Below, one piece after another: positions 35,255 through 44,787 of a stretch of DNA of 64,000 bases (the stretch's first letter is position 1; each line of letters starts with the position of its first letter). The stretch lies in contig PDRJ01000028.1 in the NCBI GenBank assembly GCA_002748065.1, positions 1 to 64,000 on the forward strand, given 5' to 3'. Made by a program: the position numbers and the translations under genes. The notes beneath the pieces are model-generated. The model was given only the letters and a program-made list of their open reading frames with translations, searched no databases and was not told the origin of the DNA. This DNA is from Bacteroidota bacterium. Its GTDB lineage: Bacteria > Bacteroidota > Bacteroidia > Bacteroidales > BM520.

Positions 35255-36433
35255 ATGAAAATAATATCTGTAGTCGGTGCCAGGCCCAATTTTATGAAAA
35301 TTGCCCCATTTATAAAGGCTATAAAGATTCATAATCAGCAACAGATAGACCCGATAAAACATCTCTTGGTGCATACAGGTCAGCATTATGATGACCGGAT
35401 GAGCAAGGTATTCTTCGAAACACTGGACATTCCACGTGCTGATATTAACTTGGGTATCGGTTCGGGCACGCATGCAGAACAGGTGGGGAATACCATGATC
35501 GCTTTTGAAAAAGTGTTGTTGCAAGAAAAACCTGATTGGGTTATTGTATTAGGAGATGTAAATGCCACATTGGCTTGTTCTGTAACTGCTAAAAAGTTAC
35601 ATATTAAAGTGTGTCATATAGAAGCCGGTTTGCGTTCCGGAGATGAACGTATGCCCGAGGAGATAAATCGCCTTGTTACCGATCGTCTTTCAGATTTACT
35701 CCTTACTCCAGACAAGCTATCTATTGAGAATCTTCAGAAAGAAGGAGTACCTGCTAATAAAATCAAGTTTGTAGGTAATATTATGATTGATACCTTAGAA
35801 GCTAATAGGGGTAAGGCTTCTCAATGGGATATTTATGATATTATTACGGATAATTTGATAGAGGAGCAGAATTTGATATCAGATGGTATAAAGATGCAAG
35901 AGGGAGATTTTGCATTGATGACCATGCATCGCCCTTCTAATGTAGATACACCGTCTATATTGGAGCCAATTATTCGATTTTTATTAGATGAAGTGGCTGT
36001 AGATATGCCGTTGTTGTGGCCAATTCATCCTCGCACTCAGAAACAATTGAAACAATTTGGTTTATGGAATGAGGTAGTTGCACCAGAACGTTTGATATTA
36101 TTGCATCCTTTAGGCTATCACCAAATGCTCAAACTAAATATGGCAGCTAAGATTATGCTCACCGATAGTGGAGGTTTGCAGGAAGAATGTACGGTATTAG
36201 GTACACCTTGTCTCACTTTGAGATGGAATACTGAAAGGCCTATCACTCTACGTGAACATGGTGGCGCTTCTGTGTTAGTTGGGAACAATATTGACCGTAT
36301 TAGAGAAGAATATCAACACACTTTGCATTTAGACAGACAGCCAGAAATCCCTGAATTGTGGGACGGAAAAACCGCCGAACGTTGTTTAAGTGCAATTTTA
36401 GCCTACCAAGATCATAATGGCCTCCCAACCTAA
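35255..36433 (+). CDS. wecB: UDP-N-acetylglucosamine 2-epimerase, non-hydrolysing (copy 1)
   Basis: 392 aa. Motifs VVGARPNFMKIAPF, HTGQHYDDRMS, HIEAGLRSGDERMPEEINR and TDSGGLQEECTVLGTPCLTLR are those of WecB/MnaA, which makes UDP-ManNAc from UDP-GlcNAc. It is clearly different from the second copy at 53624, so the two are not a recent duplication. It lies within the sugar locus and supplies ManNAc-type precursors. Confidence 0.94.
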   Translation: MKIISVVGARPNFMKIAPFIKAIKIHNQQQIDPIKHLLVHTGQHYDDRMSKVFFETLDIPRADINLGIGSGTHAEQVGNTMIAFEKVLLQEKPDWVIVLGDVNATLACSVTAKKLHIKVCHIEAGLRSGDERMPEEINRLVTDRLSDLLLTPDKLSIENLQKEGVPANKIKFVGNIMIDTLEANRGKASQWDIYDIITDNLIEEQNLISDGIKMQEGDFALMTMHRPSNVDTPSILEPIIRFLLDEVAVDMPLLWPIHPRTQKQLKQFGLWNEVVAPERLILLHPLGYHQMLKLNMAAKIMLTDSGGLQEECTVLGTPCLTLRWNTERPITLREHGGASVLVGNNIDRIREEYQHTLHLDRQPEIPELWDGKTAERCLSAILAYQDHNGLPT

Positions 36434-36504
36434 AAGACTAGACAGGACAACAACCAAGGTGGTGCTGATTATGAATGTTTTTAGAGAAATAATGCTAATA
36501 GATC

Positions 36505-37935
36505 GTGCTGTTTAATTCATTTATATTTTTTATATTTCTGGCAGTTGTATTGCCCTTGTACTATTGGCTGCCCAAGCAGTGGAGGAATCCCCTCCTCCTG
36601 GTCGCCAGTTATCTTTTCTATGGTTATTGGGATTATCGCTTCACCGCATTATTAGCCACATCGACGATCATTGATTTTATTGTAGGACGCCGGCTGTTCT
36701 CAACAAATGATGAGGCGGTACGAAAACGATGGCTAATCTTATCAATCTGCTCCAACTTAGGGATGTTGACCGTATTTAAATACTACGACTTCTTTATCTC
36801 TTCCTTTAATCCATTGGCTTCTCTTTTTGGGGGGAATTTGGATTATTTGCATCTGAATATAATATTGCCCGTGGGAATCAGTTTTTACACGTTTCAAACC
36901 ATGAGTTATACCATAGATATCTACAGAAAGAGATTAACTCCTACCCATAATTTTATAGACTTTGCCGTGTTTGTTTCGTTCTTTCCTCAGTTAGTGGCAG
37001 GACCGATTGAAAGGGCTACTAACTTGTTGCCGCAAATATCAGAGACACCTCTGCCTTCACGGCAGCAAATAGAAAAGGGGATTGTTTTAATCGCTACCGG
37101 TTTGTTTAAGAAGGTAATGATTGGAGATACGACAGGAAGGTTTGTGGATCATATTTTTAGTCAGCCTGATATTTATAAATCTCCCGAATTATTAGCAGCC
37201 CTATTTTTGTTTTCCATTCAGATATATGCCGATTTTTCGGGTTATTCAAGCATTGCGAGGGGAACAGCTAAATTACTGGGAATTGAGCTAATGAAAAATT
37301 TTGAACAGCCCTATCTATCGCAAAATATTACTGAGTTTTGGCGCAGGTGGCATATATCCCTCTCTTCGTGGCTCAGGGATTATTTATATATTCCCTTAGG
37401 AGGTAGTCGAAGAGGCGTTAGGAGGACATATATTAATTTGATGATTACCATGTTCTTAGGTGGTCTTTGGCATGGCGCTAGTTGGAATTTCGTAATATGG
37501 GGCGGATTGCATGGTCTGTATTTATCCTTGCATAAGTGGATGTTAAGAGACCGAAAAATTCCAAGTGCTTTTGTCTATAATGGGCCGGGAAGTCTGCTGA
37601 ACTATCTGTTACGTGTTAGTCTTACGTTTATCTTAGTGATTATCACCTGGCTGTTTTTTAGGGCTCCGGATTCTCACACCGTGTTGGTTTTTATGACTAA
37701 AATGATACACTGGGAAACCAGTGAATATGGGATGCGATTTTTGGTGATCTCCCTCTCTTTTGCTTTAATGATGGGGATTTTTGACCTATGCGAATATTAC
37801 ACAAAAAGGCACACCTTCCTTTTATTGATTAAAAATAAAGGTGTAGTGTATGGTGTCTCTGCGGCTCTGATTTTTATCAGTTTTTTATTTATGTTTCAAA
37901 ATGAGGCGTTACCCTTTATATATTTTCAATTCTGA
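36505..37935 (+). CDS. MBOAT family O-acyltransferase (AlgI-like)
   Basis: 476-aa integral membrane protein starting at GTG 36505 (LFNSFIFFIFLAVVLPLYY is the typical AlgI-type start). It contains MSYTIDIYR, FVSFFPQLVAGPIERA, FWRRWHISLSSWLRDYLYIPLGG and GGLWHGASWNFVIWGGLHG, with the catalytic His in WHG. It transfers acyl (usually acetyl) groups across the inner membrane to exported polysaccharide. It pairs with the SGNH protein downstream. Repeat copy F begins right after its stop. Confidence 0.93.
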   Translation: MLFNSFIFFIFLAVVLPLYYWLPKQWRNPLLLVASYLFYGYWDYRFTALLATSTIIDFIVGRRLFSTNDEAVRKRWLILSICSNLGMLTVFKYYDFFISSFNPLASLFGGNLDYLHLNIILPVGISFYTFQTMSYTIDIYRKRLTPTHNFIDFAVFVSFFPQLVAGPIERATNLLPQISETPLPSRQQIEKGIVLIATGLFKKVMIGDTTGRFVDHIFSQPDIYKSPELLAALFLFSIQIYADFSGYSSIARGTAKLLGIELMKNFEQPYLSQNITEFWRRWHISLSSWLRDYLYIPLGGSRRGVRRTYINLMITMFLGGLWHGASWNFVIWGGLHGLYLSLHKWMLRDRKIPSAFVYNGPGSLLNYLLRVSLTFILVIITWLFFRAPDSHTVLVFMTKMIHWETSEYGMRFLVISLSFALMMGIFDLCEYYTKRHTFLLLIKNKGVVYGVSAALIFISFLFMFQNEALPFIYFQF

Positions 37936-38090
37936 CGGGTGTTCGTCCATAAGGTTGGTGCTTCTCTTTAAAATGGTTATCTCGGCTTTGCTCAATACAT
38001 TGTATTTACCCCAGTAAACGCCCCTTTTTCCTCTTCGTAAGCCATAAACTCGAACGCTTCTCAAAACGCCGACTTTATGGATAAAATACG
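37936..38090 (-). repeat. MITE-like repeat, copy F (long form, inverted, more diverged)
   Basis: About 155 bp. The left end is GGTGTTCGTCCATAAGG and the right end CGACTTTATGGATAAAA. Inside are GCTTTGCTCAATACATTG (long-form module), TTTACCCCAGTAAACGCC and CTTCTCAAAACGCC. The TTCGAATTCGA core is eroded to ACTCGAACG. It lies between the MBOAT and SGNH genes. Confidence 0.8.
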
Positions 38091-38221
38091 AACAGGTCTC
38101 TGTGAGAAAACACTAAATACCTTTTTTAGTGAAAAATGATCAGCGGTATTTTGAAAGGCTTTTTTATGTGCTTCCTTGTTAAGAACTTGGGCTATTAATA
38201 TTTTTCTTGTAGGTATTAATT

Positions 38222-39295
38222 ATGAAATTAATAAAAATAGTTATCGGTTTCGGGTTAAGTTTCTTAATGGTCTTGTTTGTTTTGGATCAATTTGTCAATC
38301 TCGCCAATATTCAAGATCCATCGCTTAATGATTTTGATACTGTTCTTGGGCGAAAGAGAAGAGCAAATCTCCGGTTTACCTGTTTCAATGAAGGCTTTGC
38401 GGTGGGACGCTTTAATGATTATGGCTATCTAGGGCCGGGATATCCTGAGAAAAGAGAGAAGGATCATTTACGGATAGCCATTCTGGGAGACTCTTATGTG
38501 GAGAGTTTTCAGCTATTCCGGAGAGACCAATTTCATGCGATTATTGAGAATGAATTATCTATATCCGTAGGTAAAGTGGTGGAGGTTCTGAATTTTGGAC
38601 GGAGTGGTTTTGATTTTGCGGATATGTACGTTTATCAAAAAAGGTTTGTTGACCGTTTTAAGCCCGACTTGATTATCTATATGATTAGTGATGAGGATTT
38701 GGCTTGTACGCAAAAAGATCCATTAATTCCCAAAGTTGTTGATAGGGGAGGAGATTTGGTGATTACAAATGATCAAATATCAAAACGTTACTTATATCCT
38801 TTTCAAAAAACAAAAACAGTTAGACAGAACTCCAGTATAGTAACGATACTAAATAATTGTCGGAAATTGATACAGGCAGGTGAGCTTTGGCCTAAACTCC
38901 TGGGTAAGTTCTACCGGGAAAGGGCACAAAAGCAGGAACAAGGATTGACAGATAGTGTTAGAAGGCCTGTCTCCCCGCTTGCCTTAAAGGTTTTAGCGCA
39001 ATTGAGTGCGAATGTTGTTGTGGTTAACAGAGGAACAAAGGCGTTTGATGGGGCGTTTATGCAAGAAATTGATCGTAAAGAGATCCCCTTCTTTAGGACG
39101 AAAGATACGTTGGAAGTGCTGGAGAAAAAGGGTATTGATCCTTATTATTGGCCGGTGACACAAACTCGTGGTCACTGGAATTATACAGCACATCGTGCAG
39201 TGGGATTTTATCTTTCAAGAAGGTTGGATGATTTACTAAGGCATAGACTAGAGCGAAAAGAACTGTCAAGCAAAGAATCTCTTCCTCTGCAATGA
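38222..39295 (+). CDS. SGNH/GDSL-type hydrolase-like protein, likely MBOAT partner
   Basis: 357 aa. An N-terminal hydrophobic segment (IVIGFGLSFLMVLFVLDQFV) serves as signal anchor. The block I motif AILGDSYVES puts the nucleophile at Ser91, and the C-terminal GHWNYTAHRAVGFYLS supplies a candidate catalytic His. SGNH proteins of this type (AlgX/AlgJ-like or DltD-like in role) complete O-acylation started by MBOAT proteins. The pairing with the gene at 36505 supports this, although repeat copy F now separates them. Confidence 0.75.
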   Translation: MKLIKIVIGFGLSFLMVLFVLDQFVNLANIQDPSLNDFDTVLGRKRRANLRFTCFNEGFAVGRFNDYGYLGPGYPEKREKDHLRIAILGDSYVESFQLFRRDQFHAIIENELSISVGKVVEVLNFGRSGFDFADMYVYQKRFVDRFKPDLIIYMISDEDLACTQKDPLIPKVVDRGGDLVITNDQISKRYLYPFQKTKTVRQNSSIVTILNNCRKLIQAGELWPKLLGKFYRERAQKQEQGLTDSVRRPVSPLALKVLAQLSANVVVVNRGTKAFDGAFMQEIDRKEIPFFRTKDTLEVLEKKGIDPYYWPVTQTRGHWNYTAHRAVGFYLSRRLDDLLRHRLERKELSSKESLPLQ

Positions 39296-39305
39296 TACCC
39301 TCCCC

Positions 39306-40631
39306 TTAAAAACTCTCCGATGAGTCCAGTAGGTGACGCGTCAGCAGTCGGTAGTAGTAGGTGCCCGGATCGCTATAATACACCCTGACTAAGTAGGCAT
39401 TTTGGGTGTCGGGAAAGGTGCCGTCAATAAAGGTGGCATCCGCCGGAAGTTGCCCCTGTTCTACCAAGGCCCACGTGTAGTTATAATACCCCTGCTTTAG
39501 TAGCAGTGATAAGGTATATCCCCCTTGTCGTGCGCTATATATGGCTCTATTCTCTTCTCTGTATTGCCAGTCGCAGAAATCGCCTGTAACGTATAACTTG
39601 CCCCCCGCAATGGGACGGTCGTAGGGCAGAAACAACTGTACTTGTACATAGTCGGCCTCTATGTTCGGATCTTCTCCCTCTTCCGTGTGGATAAGAAACT
39701 TCCCCTCAATATCATCCCGGTGTTGGTACGCGAGAAATCGTGCCGGTTTTCTGTCAATTACCTTTGCCCGGTAAATCCTATCCATCATATCAATTTCGGA
39801 GACCTTCTGTGTCAAATGTCTCAGGCTCCTGAGGTCCAGAAATCGAAATTCGTTGTGCCCCTTGAACAAGATCATTCCCTCCTGTTCAAACAGTAGGGTG
39901 TTTTGCTTGATAAGAGAGGGCTTGAGGCTGGATAGCTCATTGTCCCAACGGCCATGTTGGGAGACAAAAACCTCCAGGTTACGGTAAGGGTCTTCCAGAT
40001 GAAAGTTCCCCGTTTCCACGCTGAAAAAAAGCTGCTGAACCTCCTCGCGTAACGCTGGATTAACCGATTTTGCGACCCGGCCCTTTACGTGTATAGCCTG
40101 CTCCGAGACCATGATGCCTCGGGTAAAAGCCGGCTCTTCTGGTGTCTCCTCATAGACTATCAACTTATAGTTTCCACTGATCCGTAACCGCATATTCTCA
40201 TTGGGGAAGGAGAACCGATAATGAATGTAGGGTGTAATGGTGTTGTAGGAGGGGGTTTGGTCATTGATGTACTCTTCGTAATAGTAGCTTTCAAGGTACT
40301 CTTCCCGTTGCAGCTCTTCCGTGGGCTGCCACCATGGGTCACAGTGGACGAGGGTGTATTTGTAATCCTTGTAATCCTCCGACAGGTCGTCGAAAGAGCA
40401 CTCTAAGGTGACCTCCCCATTGAGCAGGAGTATGGGGTCGCTGAGGTTAATCCCATTGCGCTGTACCTGAACCGTCTTTATGGTCTCGGAAAAAACCTGG
40501 TTGGGGCGCCTTTTCTGGATCTGATCCAGATTTTGAGCCATGGTAAAGGGAACTCCCGGTAAGAAAAATGCTATTGCTAGCAGGAGCATTGTGCGTGAAC
40601 GTCGTTTGGTTTTCTCTTTTTTTGTACCCAT
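39306..40631 (-). CDS. Type IX secretion system plug protein (DUF5103)
   Basis: About 441 aa from the ATG at 40631; the frame extends to 40706, but the shorter form begins with a basic, hydrophobic signal (RRSRTMLLLAIAFFLPG...TMAQ). The mature N-terminus has TVQVQRNGINLSDPIL and YTLVHCDPWWQP, typical of the first domain of the type IX secretion Plug protein, which caps the SprA translocon pore when empty. It implies a type IX system in this organism, also supported by porT at 56826. It is convergent with the SGNH gene (10-base gap). Confidence 0.85.
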   Translation of the reverse strand: MGTKKEKTKRRSRTMLLLAIAFFLPGVPFTMAQNLDQIQKRRPNQVFSETIKTVQVQRNGINLSDPILLLNGEVTLECSFDDLSEDYKDYKYTLVHCDPWWQPTEELQREEYLESYYYEEYINDQTPSYNTITPYIHYRFSFPNENMRLRISGNYKLIVYEETPEEPAFTRGIMVSEQAIHVKGRVAKSVNPALREEVQQLFFSVETGNFHLEDPYRNLEVFVSQHGRWDNELSSLKPSLIKQNTLLFEQEGMILFKGHNEFRFLDLRSLRHLTQKVSEIDMMDRIYRAKVIDRKPARFLAYQHRDDIEGKFLIHTEEGEDPNIEADYVQVQLFLPYDRPIAGGKLYVTGDFCDWQYREENRAIYSARQGGYTLSLLLKQGYYNYTWALVEQGQLPADATFIDGTFPDTQNAYLVRVYYSDPGTYYYRLLTRHLLDSSESF

Positions 40632-40752
40632 TGGTGCCATATTTGGTGAAACTTTCCGTAGCATTGTGGCCATAAAGTTACACATCTGTTGGTAGATGAA
40701 CTTCATTTATGGGTAAATATTGTAAATTTGTGAGAGATGTGGGGGGTGAAAA

Positions 40753-40782
40753 TTGAAATATTTAGATATTTTAATATCTTTG
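40753..40782 (+). promoter_or_regulatory. Promoter of the nqr operon
   Basis: -33 TTG at 40753-40755, a 19-base spacer, then the -7 box TATCTTTG at 40775-40782, a full match to TAnnTTTG. The start of transcription is expected about 30 bases before the nqrA ATG at 40821. Confidence 0.75.
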
Positions 40783-40820
40783 CATTAGTCTACTATAAAC
40801 CAAGGTAATATATTCATTAT

Positions 40821-42170
40821 ATGTCAAGAAGCATTAAACTCAAAAAGGGATTGGATATCAAACTTTTGGGTGCTGCGGAAAAAAAGATTACGGTATTGAC
40901 CGTTAAGAAGTATGCCCTAAAGCCGGGGGACTTTCCCGGGATATATCCTAAACTTTTGGTGAAAGTGGGAGAACATATTAAGGCAGGAAGTCCTGTTTTT
41001 TATGATAAATATCGAGAAGATATTAAGGTCTGTGCTCCCGTAAGTGGTAAGGTGACGGAGATTGTACGTGGAGAAAAACGTGTGTTATTGGAGATTCGCA
41101 TAGACGCGGATGAGCAGCAGGAGTATGTGGACTTTGGGAAGGCTGATCCTGCCACCCTTTCTGAAGAAGAGATCAAAACCCGGCTTCTCAATTCCGGATT
41201 GTGGCCTTCGCTGATTCAACGCCCCTATGCGATTGTGGCGGATGTGAACGTGAAACCGAAAACTATCGTGGTGAGTGCCTTTGATTCTGCCCCATTGGCT
41301 CCTGATTATAACTTGCTTGTAAAGGATCAGGGGGCTGCTTTTCAGACAGGACTGGATGCGTTGGCAAAGATGACGGAAGGTACCGTTCATCTGAACCTAA
41401 AGAAAAATGCGGAAGCTTCTCCCATCTTTAAAGAGGCTAAGGGCGTACAAATTAATTATTTTGAAGGACCTCATCCAGCAGGACTGCCCGGTATTCAACT
41501 GCATCATTTGGATCCCCTGAATAAAGGGGAAGTCGCCTGGATGCTCTCACCTTGTGCGGTGATGCGTATCGGTCGGCTCTTTTTGACAGGACACTACCAG
41601 GATTTTCGTACCATTGCCCTTACCGGTTCAGAAGTAGAAAATCCACAGTATTATCAACTTACCGGAGGAGCTTCCCTGAGTGCTTTGCTTTCCCCTATTC
41701 CTGCGGAAAAAAAGCCCCGGGCTATCAGTGGAAATGTGCTTACCGGGACAAAAATTGCTCTGGATGGCTATCTGGGATTTTATGATAACCAGGTGACGGT
41801 CATTCCTGAAGGAGATGAACCCGAGTTTCTTGGGTGGCTGCTTCCCGGTTTCTCCAAGTTCTCCACTTCACGGACCTTCTTCTCCTGGCTCTTTCCTCGT
41901 CGACACTATCGTCTTGATACCAACCTGCATGGTGGTGTGCGCTCCTTTGTGGTAACCGGTGAGATGGAGAAGTTCTTCCCCATGGATATTCTTCCCATGT
42001 ATCTCATTAAAGCGATCCTCGTGAAGGATATTGATCAAATGGAGAATCTGGGAATCTATGAGGTTGGGCCGGAAGATTTTGCCTTGGCAGAATTTGCCAA
42101 TACTTCCAAGGAAGCGCTACAAAAGATCGTGCGGGAAGGGCTTGACTACCTTAGAAAAGAGATGAATTAA
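40821..42170 (+). CDS. nqrA: Na+-translocating NADH:quinone reductase subunit A
   Basis: 449-aa peripheral subunit of the Na+-NQR complex, starting IKLKKGLDIKLLGAAEKKI as in other NqrA proteins. It docks on the cytoplasmic side near NqrB and contributes to the quinone site. It is the first gene of a six-gene operon in canonical A-B-C-D-E-F order, followed by apbE. The complex oxidises NADH, reduces (mena)quinone and pumps Na+ out. The NhaA antiporter at 52235 would work on the same ion gradient. Confidence 0.97.
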   Translation: MSRSIKLKKGLDIKLLGAAEKKITVLTVKKYALKPGDFPGIYPKLLVKVGEHIKAGSPVFYDKYREDIKVCAPVSGKVTEIVRGEKRVLLEIRIDADEQQEYVDFGKADPATLSEEEIKTRLLNSGLWPSLIQRPYAIVADVNVKPKTIVVSAFDSAPLAPDYNLLVKDQGAAFQTGLDALAKMTEGTVHLNLKKNAEASPIFKEAKGVQINYFEGPHPAGLPGIQLHHLDPLNKGEVAWMLSPCAVMRIGRLFLTGHYQDFRTIALTGSEVENPQYYQLTGGASLSALLSPIPAEKKPRAISGNVLTGTKIALDGYLGFYDNQVTVIPEGDEPEFLGWLLPGFSKFSTSRTFFSWLFPRRHYRLDTNLHGGVRSFVVTGEMEKFFPMDILPMYLIKAILVKDIDQMENLGIYEVGPEDFALAEFANTSKEALQKIVREGLDYLRKEMN

Positions 42171-42191
42171 CGCTGCATCAAAAATATATTT

Positions 42192-43340
42192 ATGAAACCA
42201 GTAAGAAAATTATTTGAAAACCTTCGTCCGCACTTTGAAAAGGGCGGTAAACTGGAGCGTTTTTACTATACGTATGAAGGTTTTGAGACATTCGTTTTTT
42301 CTCCGCCTGCCGTCACGAAAAACGGTGCTCATATTCGTGATGCGGTGGATATGAAACGAACCATGATCTTTGTGGTGATGGCCCTCTTCCCGACCTTGCT
42401 ATTTGGCTTGTGGAATGTGGGGTATCAGCACTTTCTCGCTTTGGGACAAGAGAGCGGCCTTTGGGCTAATCTTTGGTATGGCTTTCTGAAGTGGTTGCCC
42501 CGTTTGATTGTTACCTTCGTGGTGGGGATGGGGATTGAGTTTATCTTTGCAGACATCCGCAAGCACGAAGTGGCAGAAGGGTTTGTGGTGAGTTCCTTCC
42601 TGATCCCGCTGATTCTCCCGCCCGATATTCCTTTGTGGATGCTTGCCGTGGCTGTAGCTTTTGCCGTGCTTATTGGAAAAGAGGCTTTTGGTGGTAGTGG
42701 AATGAATATCCTGAACCCGGCACTGTTAACCCGTGTATTCCTCTTCTTTGCCTATCCCGCATATATGTCGGGCGATAAGGTTTGGGTTTCCGGCCTTCCC
42801 GATGGCGTGAGTGGTGCGACCCCCCTGGGGATTGCTACCTCCGGAACTATGCAGGAGTTGCCCTCGGTGATGGATCGTTTTCTGGGGATCATCCCCGGAA
42901 GTGTGGGAGAGACCTCTACCTTAGCCATCCTTTTGGGAGCTGCCTTCCTCCTTTTTACGGGAGTGGCAAGCTATCGTATTATGCTCTCTGTCTTTGCCGG
43001 TGGGTTTCTTATGGGGTTGATCTTTAACGCTTGGGGCGCCAACGATTATATGAGTATTCCCGCTTGGGAACACCTTCTGATGGGTGGTTTTGCCTTTGGC
43101 GCCGTGTTTATGGCTACCGACCCTGTCTCGGCAGCACAAACGAATACCGGGAAGTGGATCTATGGATTCTTGATTGGGCTGCTGGCGGTGCTGGTGCGCG
43201 TTTTTAACCCTGCTTACCCGGAAGGAATAATGATGGCAATCTTGCTGATGAACGTGTTTGCGCCATTGATTGACCACTATGTGGTGCAGTCCAATGTGAA
43301 GCGTCGTCTGAAGAGAGCAAAAGTGGCGGTTAAACATTAA
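42192..43340 (+). CDS. nqrB: Na+-translocating NADH:quinone reductase subunit B
   Basis: 382-aa integral membrane subunit with about 10 helices. It carries the flavinylation motif SGATPLG (in DGVSGATPLGIAT), whose Thr receives covalent FMN from ApbE, and also holds riboflavin in characterised complexes. Conserved FVVSSFLIPLILPPDIPLWM and FMATDPVSAAQT are visible. It follows nqrA by 21 bases. Confidence 0.97.
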   Translation: MKPVRKLFENLRPHFEKGGKLERFYYTYEGFETFVFSPPAVTKNGAHIRDAVDMKRTMIFVVMALFPTLLFGLWNVGYQHFLALGQESGLWANLWYGFLKWLPRLIVTFVVGMGIEFIFADIRKHEVAEGFVVSSFLIPLILPPDIPLWMLAVAVAFAVLIGKEAFGGSGMNILNPALLTRVFLFFAYPAYMSGDKVWVSGLPDGVSGATPLGIATSGTMQELPSVMDRFLGIIPGSVGETSTLAILLGAAFLLFTGVASYRIMLSVFAGGFLMGLIFNAWGANDYMSIPAWEHLLMGGFAFGAVFMATDPVSAAQTNTGKWIYGFLIGLLAVLVRVFNPAYPEGIMMAILLMNVFAPLIDHYVVQSNVKRRLKRAKVAVKH

Positions 43341-43354
43341 AAATTCTTGTGATT

Positions 43355-44110
43355 ATGTATAGTAACGGATATATATTCAGATTTGCCATCATTATGGTGG
43401 TTATTGTGGCGGCCTTGCTTTCCGGGGTGTCCATGGCGTTGAAGCCATACCAGGAGAGAAATGCCACCAATGAGAAAATGCAAACAATCCTTGCCGCAGC
43501 AGAGGTCTCGGTGGACTCCGATGATGAGGTGGACGTGATGTACGATCAGTATATCAAAAAAGAGTTGGTTCTTAATATGTCAGGAGAGGTGATAGGTCTC
43601 TATGAAAATGGTCAAATGGTGAAGGGCAACGTTAGAGCTTTTGACGTGAAACTGAAAGAACAACTGAAGAATATACAGGCCTATCATGAAGGAGATAAGG
43701 CTGTTGAAGTACTCCTTCCCGCCTATATCTTTGACGATGGAACCAAGGTGCTTACTATTATTCCCATGCAGGGAAAAGGCCTTTGGGGACCCATCTATGG
43801 GACCATCGCCCTGAAAAAAGATATGAATACCCTCTATGGTGCAGTCTTTAACCATAAGGGGGAAACTCCCGGACTTGGTGCAGAGATTGCAACGCCCTCT
43901 TTTCAATCGCAGTTTAAGGATAAAATGATTTTTGATAACGGGGAGTTTGTCTCGGTAGCTGTTGTGAAGGGAGGAGTGAAAAATAGTGCCATTGATCCTT
44001 CGCATGGCGTAGACGCCATCTCCGGAGGAACCATAACCTCCGTCGGGGTTTCCGATATGATTAAAAATACATTTGAACTCTATGTCCCCTATTTTACACA
44101 ACAACATTAA
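43355..44110 (+). CDS. nqrC: Na+-translocating NADH:quinone reductase subunit C
   Basis: 251 aa from ATG 43355 (GTG 43349 is also in frame). One N-terminal membrane helix (FAIIMVVIVAALLSGVSMAL) anchors a periplasmic flavin domain. The FMN attachment site is DAISGGTIT; the Thr is residue 226 of the chosen start. In most NqrC proteins this reads SGATxT; the Gly in place of Ala is a mild variation. ApbE encoded downstream would attach the FMN. Confidence 0.96.
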   Translation: MYSNGYIFRFAIIMVVIVAALLSGVSMALKPYQERNATNEKMQTILAAAEVSVDSDDEVDVMYDQYIKKELVLNMSGEVIGLYENGQMVKGNVRAFDVKLKEQLKNIQAYHEGDKAVEVLLPAYIFDDGTKVLTIIPMQGKGLWGPIYGTIALKKDMNTLYGAVFNHKGETPGLGAEIATPSFQSQFKDKMIFDNGEFVSVAVVKGGVKNSAIDPSHGVDAISGGTITSVGVSDMIKNTFELYVPYFTQQH

Positions 44111-44113
44111 GGT

Positions 44114-44770
44114 ATGAGTGAAGAAGTGAAAAAAAGAGAACCGTTGTTTTCTGCAAAAAATAGAAAATTGTTGACCACACCGCTGGGAAAGAACAACCCG
44201 ATCACGGTGCAGGTATTGGGAATATGTTCTGCGCTCGCCGTTACGGTTAAACTGGAGCCTGCATTTGTAATGGCCATATCCGTGATGGCTGTGTTGGGAC
44301 TGGGAAATGTCGTGATCTCCCTATTGCGTAATACAATCCCGTCCCGAATCCGAATTATTGTCCAGTTGGTGGTTATTGCCTCCCTGGTAATTCTTGTGGA
44401 TCAGGTGCTGAAAGCCTTTGCTTACGATGTGAGTAAGCAACTCTCTGTATTCGTAGGATTGATTATTACCAACTGTATTATCATGGGGCGTTTCGAGGCC
44501 TTTGCCATGGCGAATAAACCCTGGCCCTCCTTCTTGGATGGTATCGGGAATGCCGCCGGTTATGGTATAATCCTTATCATTGTGGCCTTTTTTAGGGAAC
44601 TCCTTGGCTCCGGAACCATTTGGGGCTATCCTCTACTGGAAAAAATGGGGATTTATAATATAGGTTACCAGAATAATGGGTTGATGATACTTCCCCCTAT
44701 GGCATTGATCACCGTGGGGGTTATTATCTGGGTACAACGCTATAAAAACCGTGAATTAATTGAAGATTAA
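44114..44770 (+). CDS. nqrD: Na+-translocating NADH:quinone reductase subunit D
   Basis: 218 aa, six predicted helices, homologous in fold to NqrE and to RnfE. It contains [17 protein letters not shown] and [17 protein letters not shown] with the conserved cysteine that helps ligate the intramembrane iron-sulfur centre shared with NqrE. The start lies 3 bases after nqrC. Confidence 0.97.
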   Translation: MSEEVKKREPLFSAKNRKLLTTPLGKNNPITVQVLGICSALAVTVKLEPAFVMAISVMAVLGLGNVVISLLRNTIPSRIRIIVQLVVIASLVILVDQVLKAFAYDVSKQLSVFVGLIITNCIIMGRFEAFAMANKPWPSFLDGIGNAAGYGIILIIVAFFRELLGSGTIWGYPLLEKMGIYNIGYQNNGLMILPPMALITVGVIIWVQRYKNRELIED

Positions 44771-44787
44771 ACCTAACAAGAAAGATT

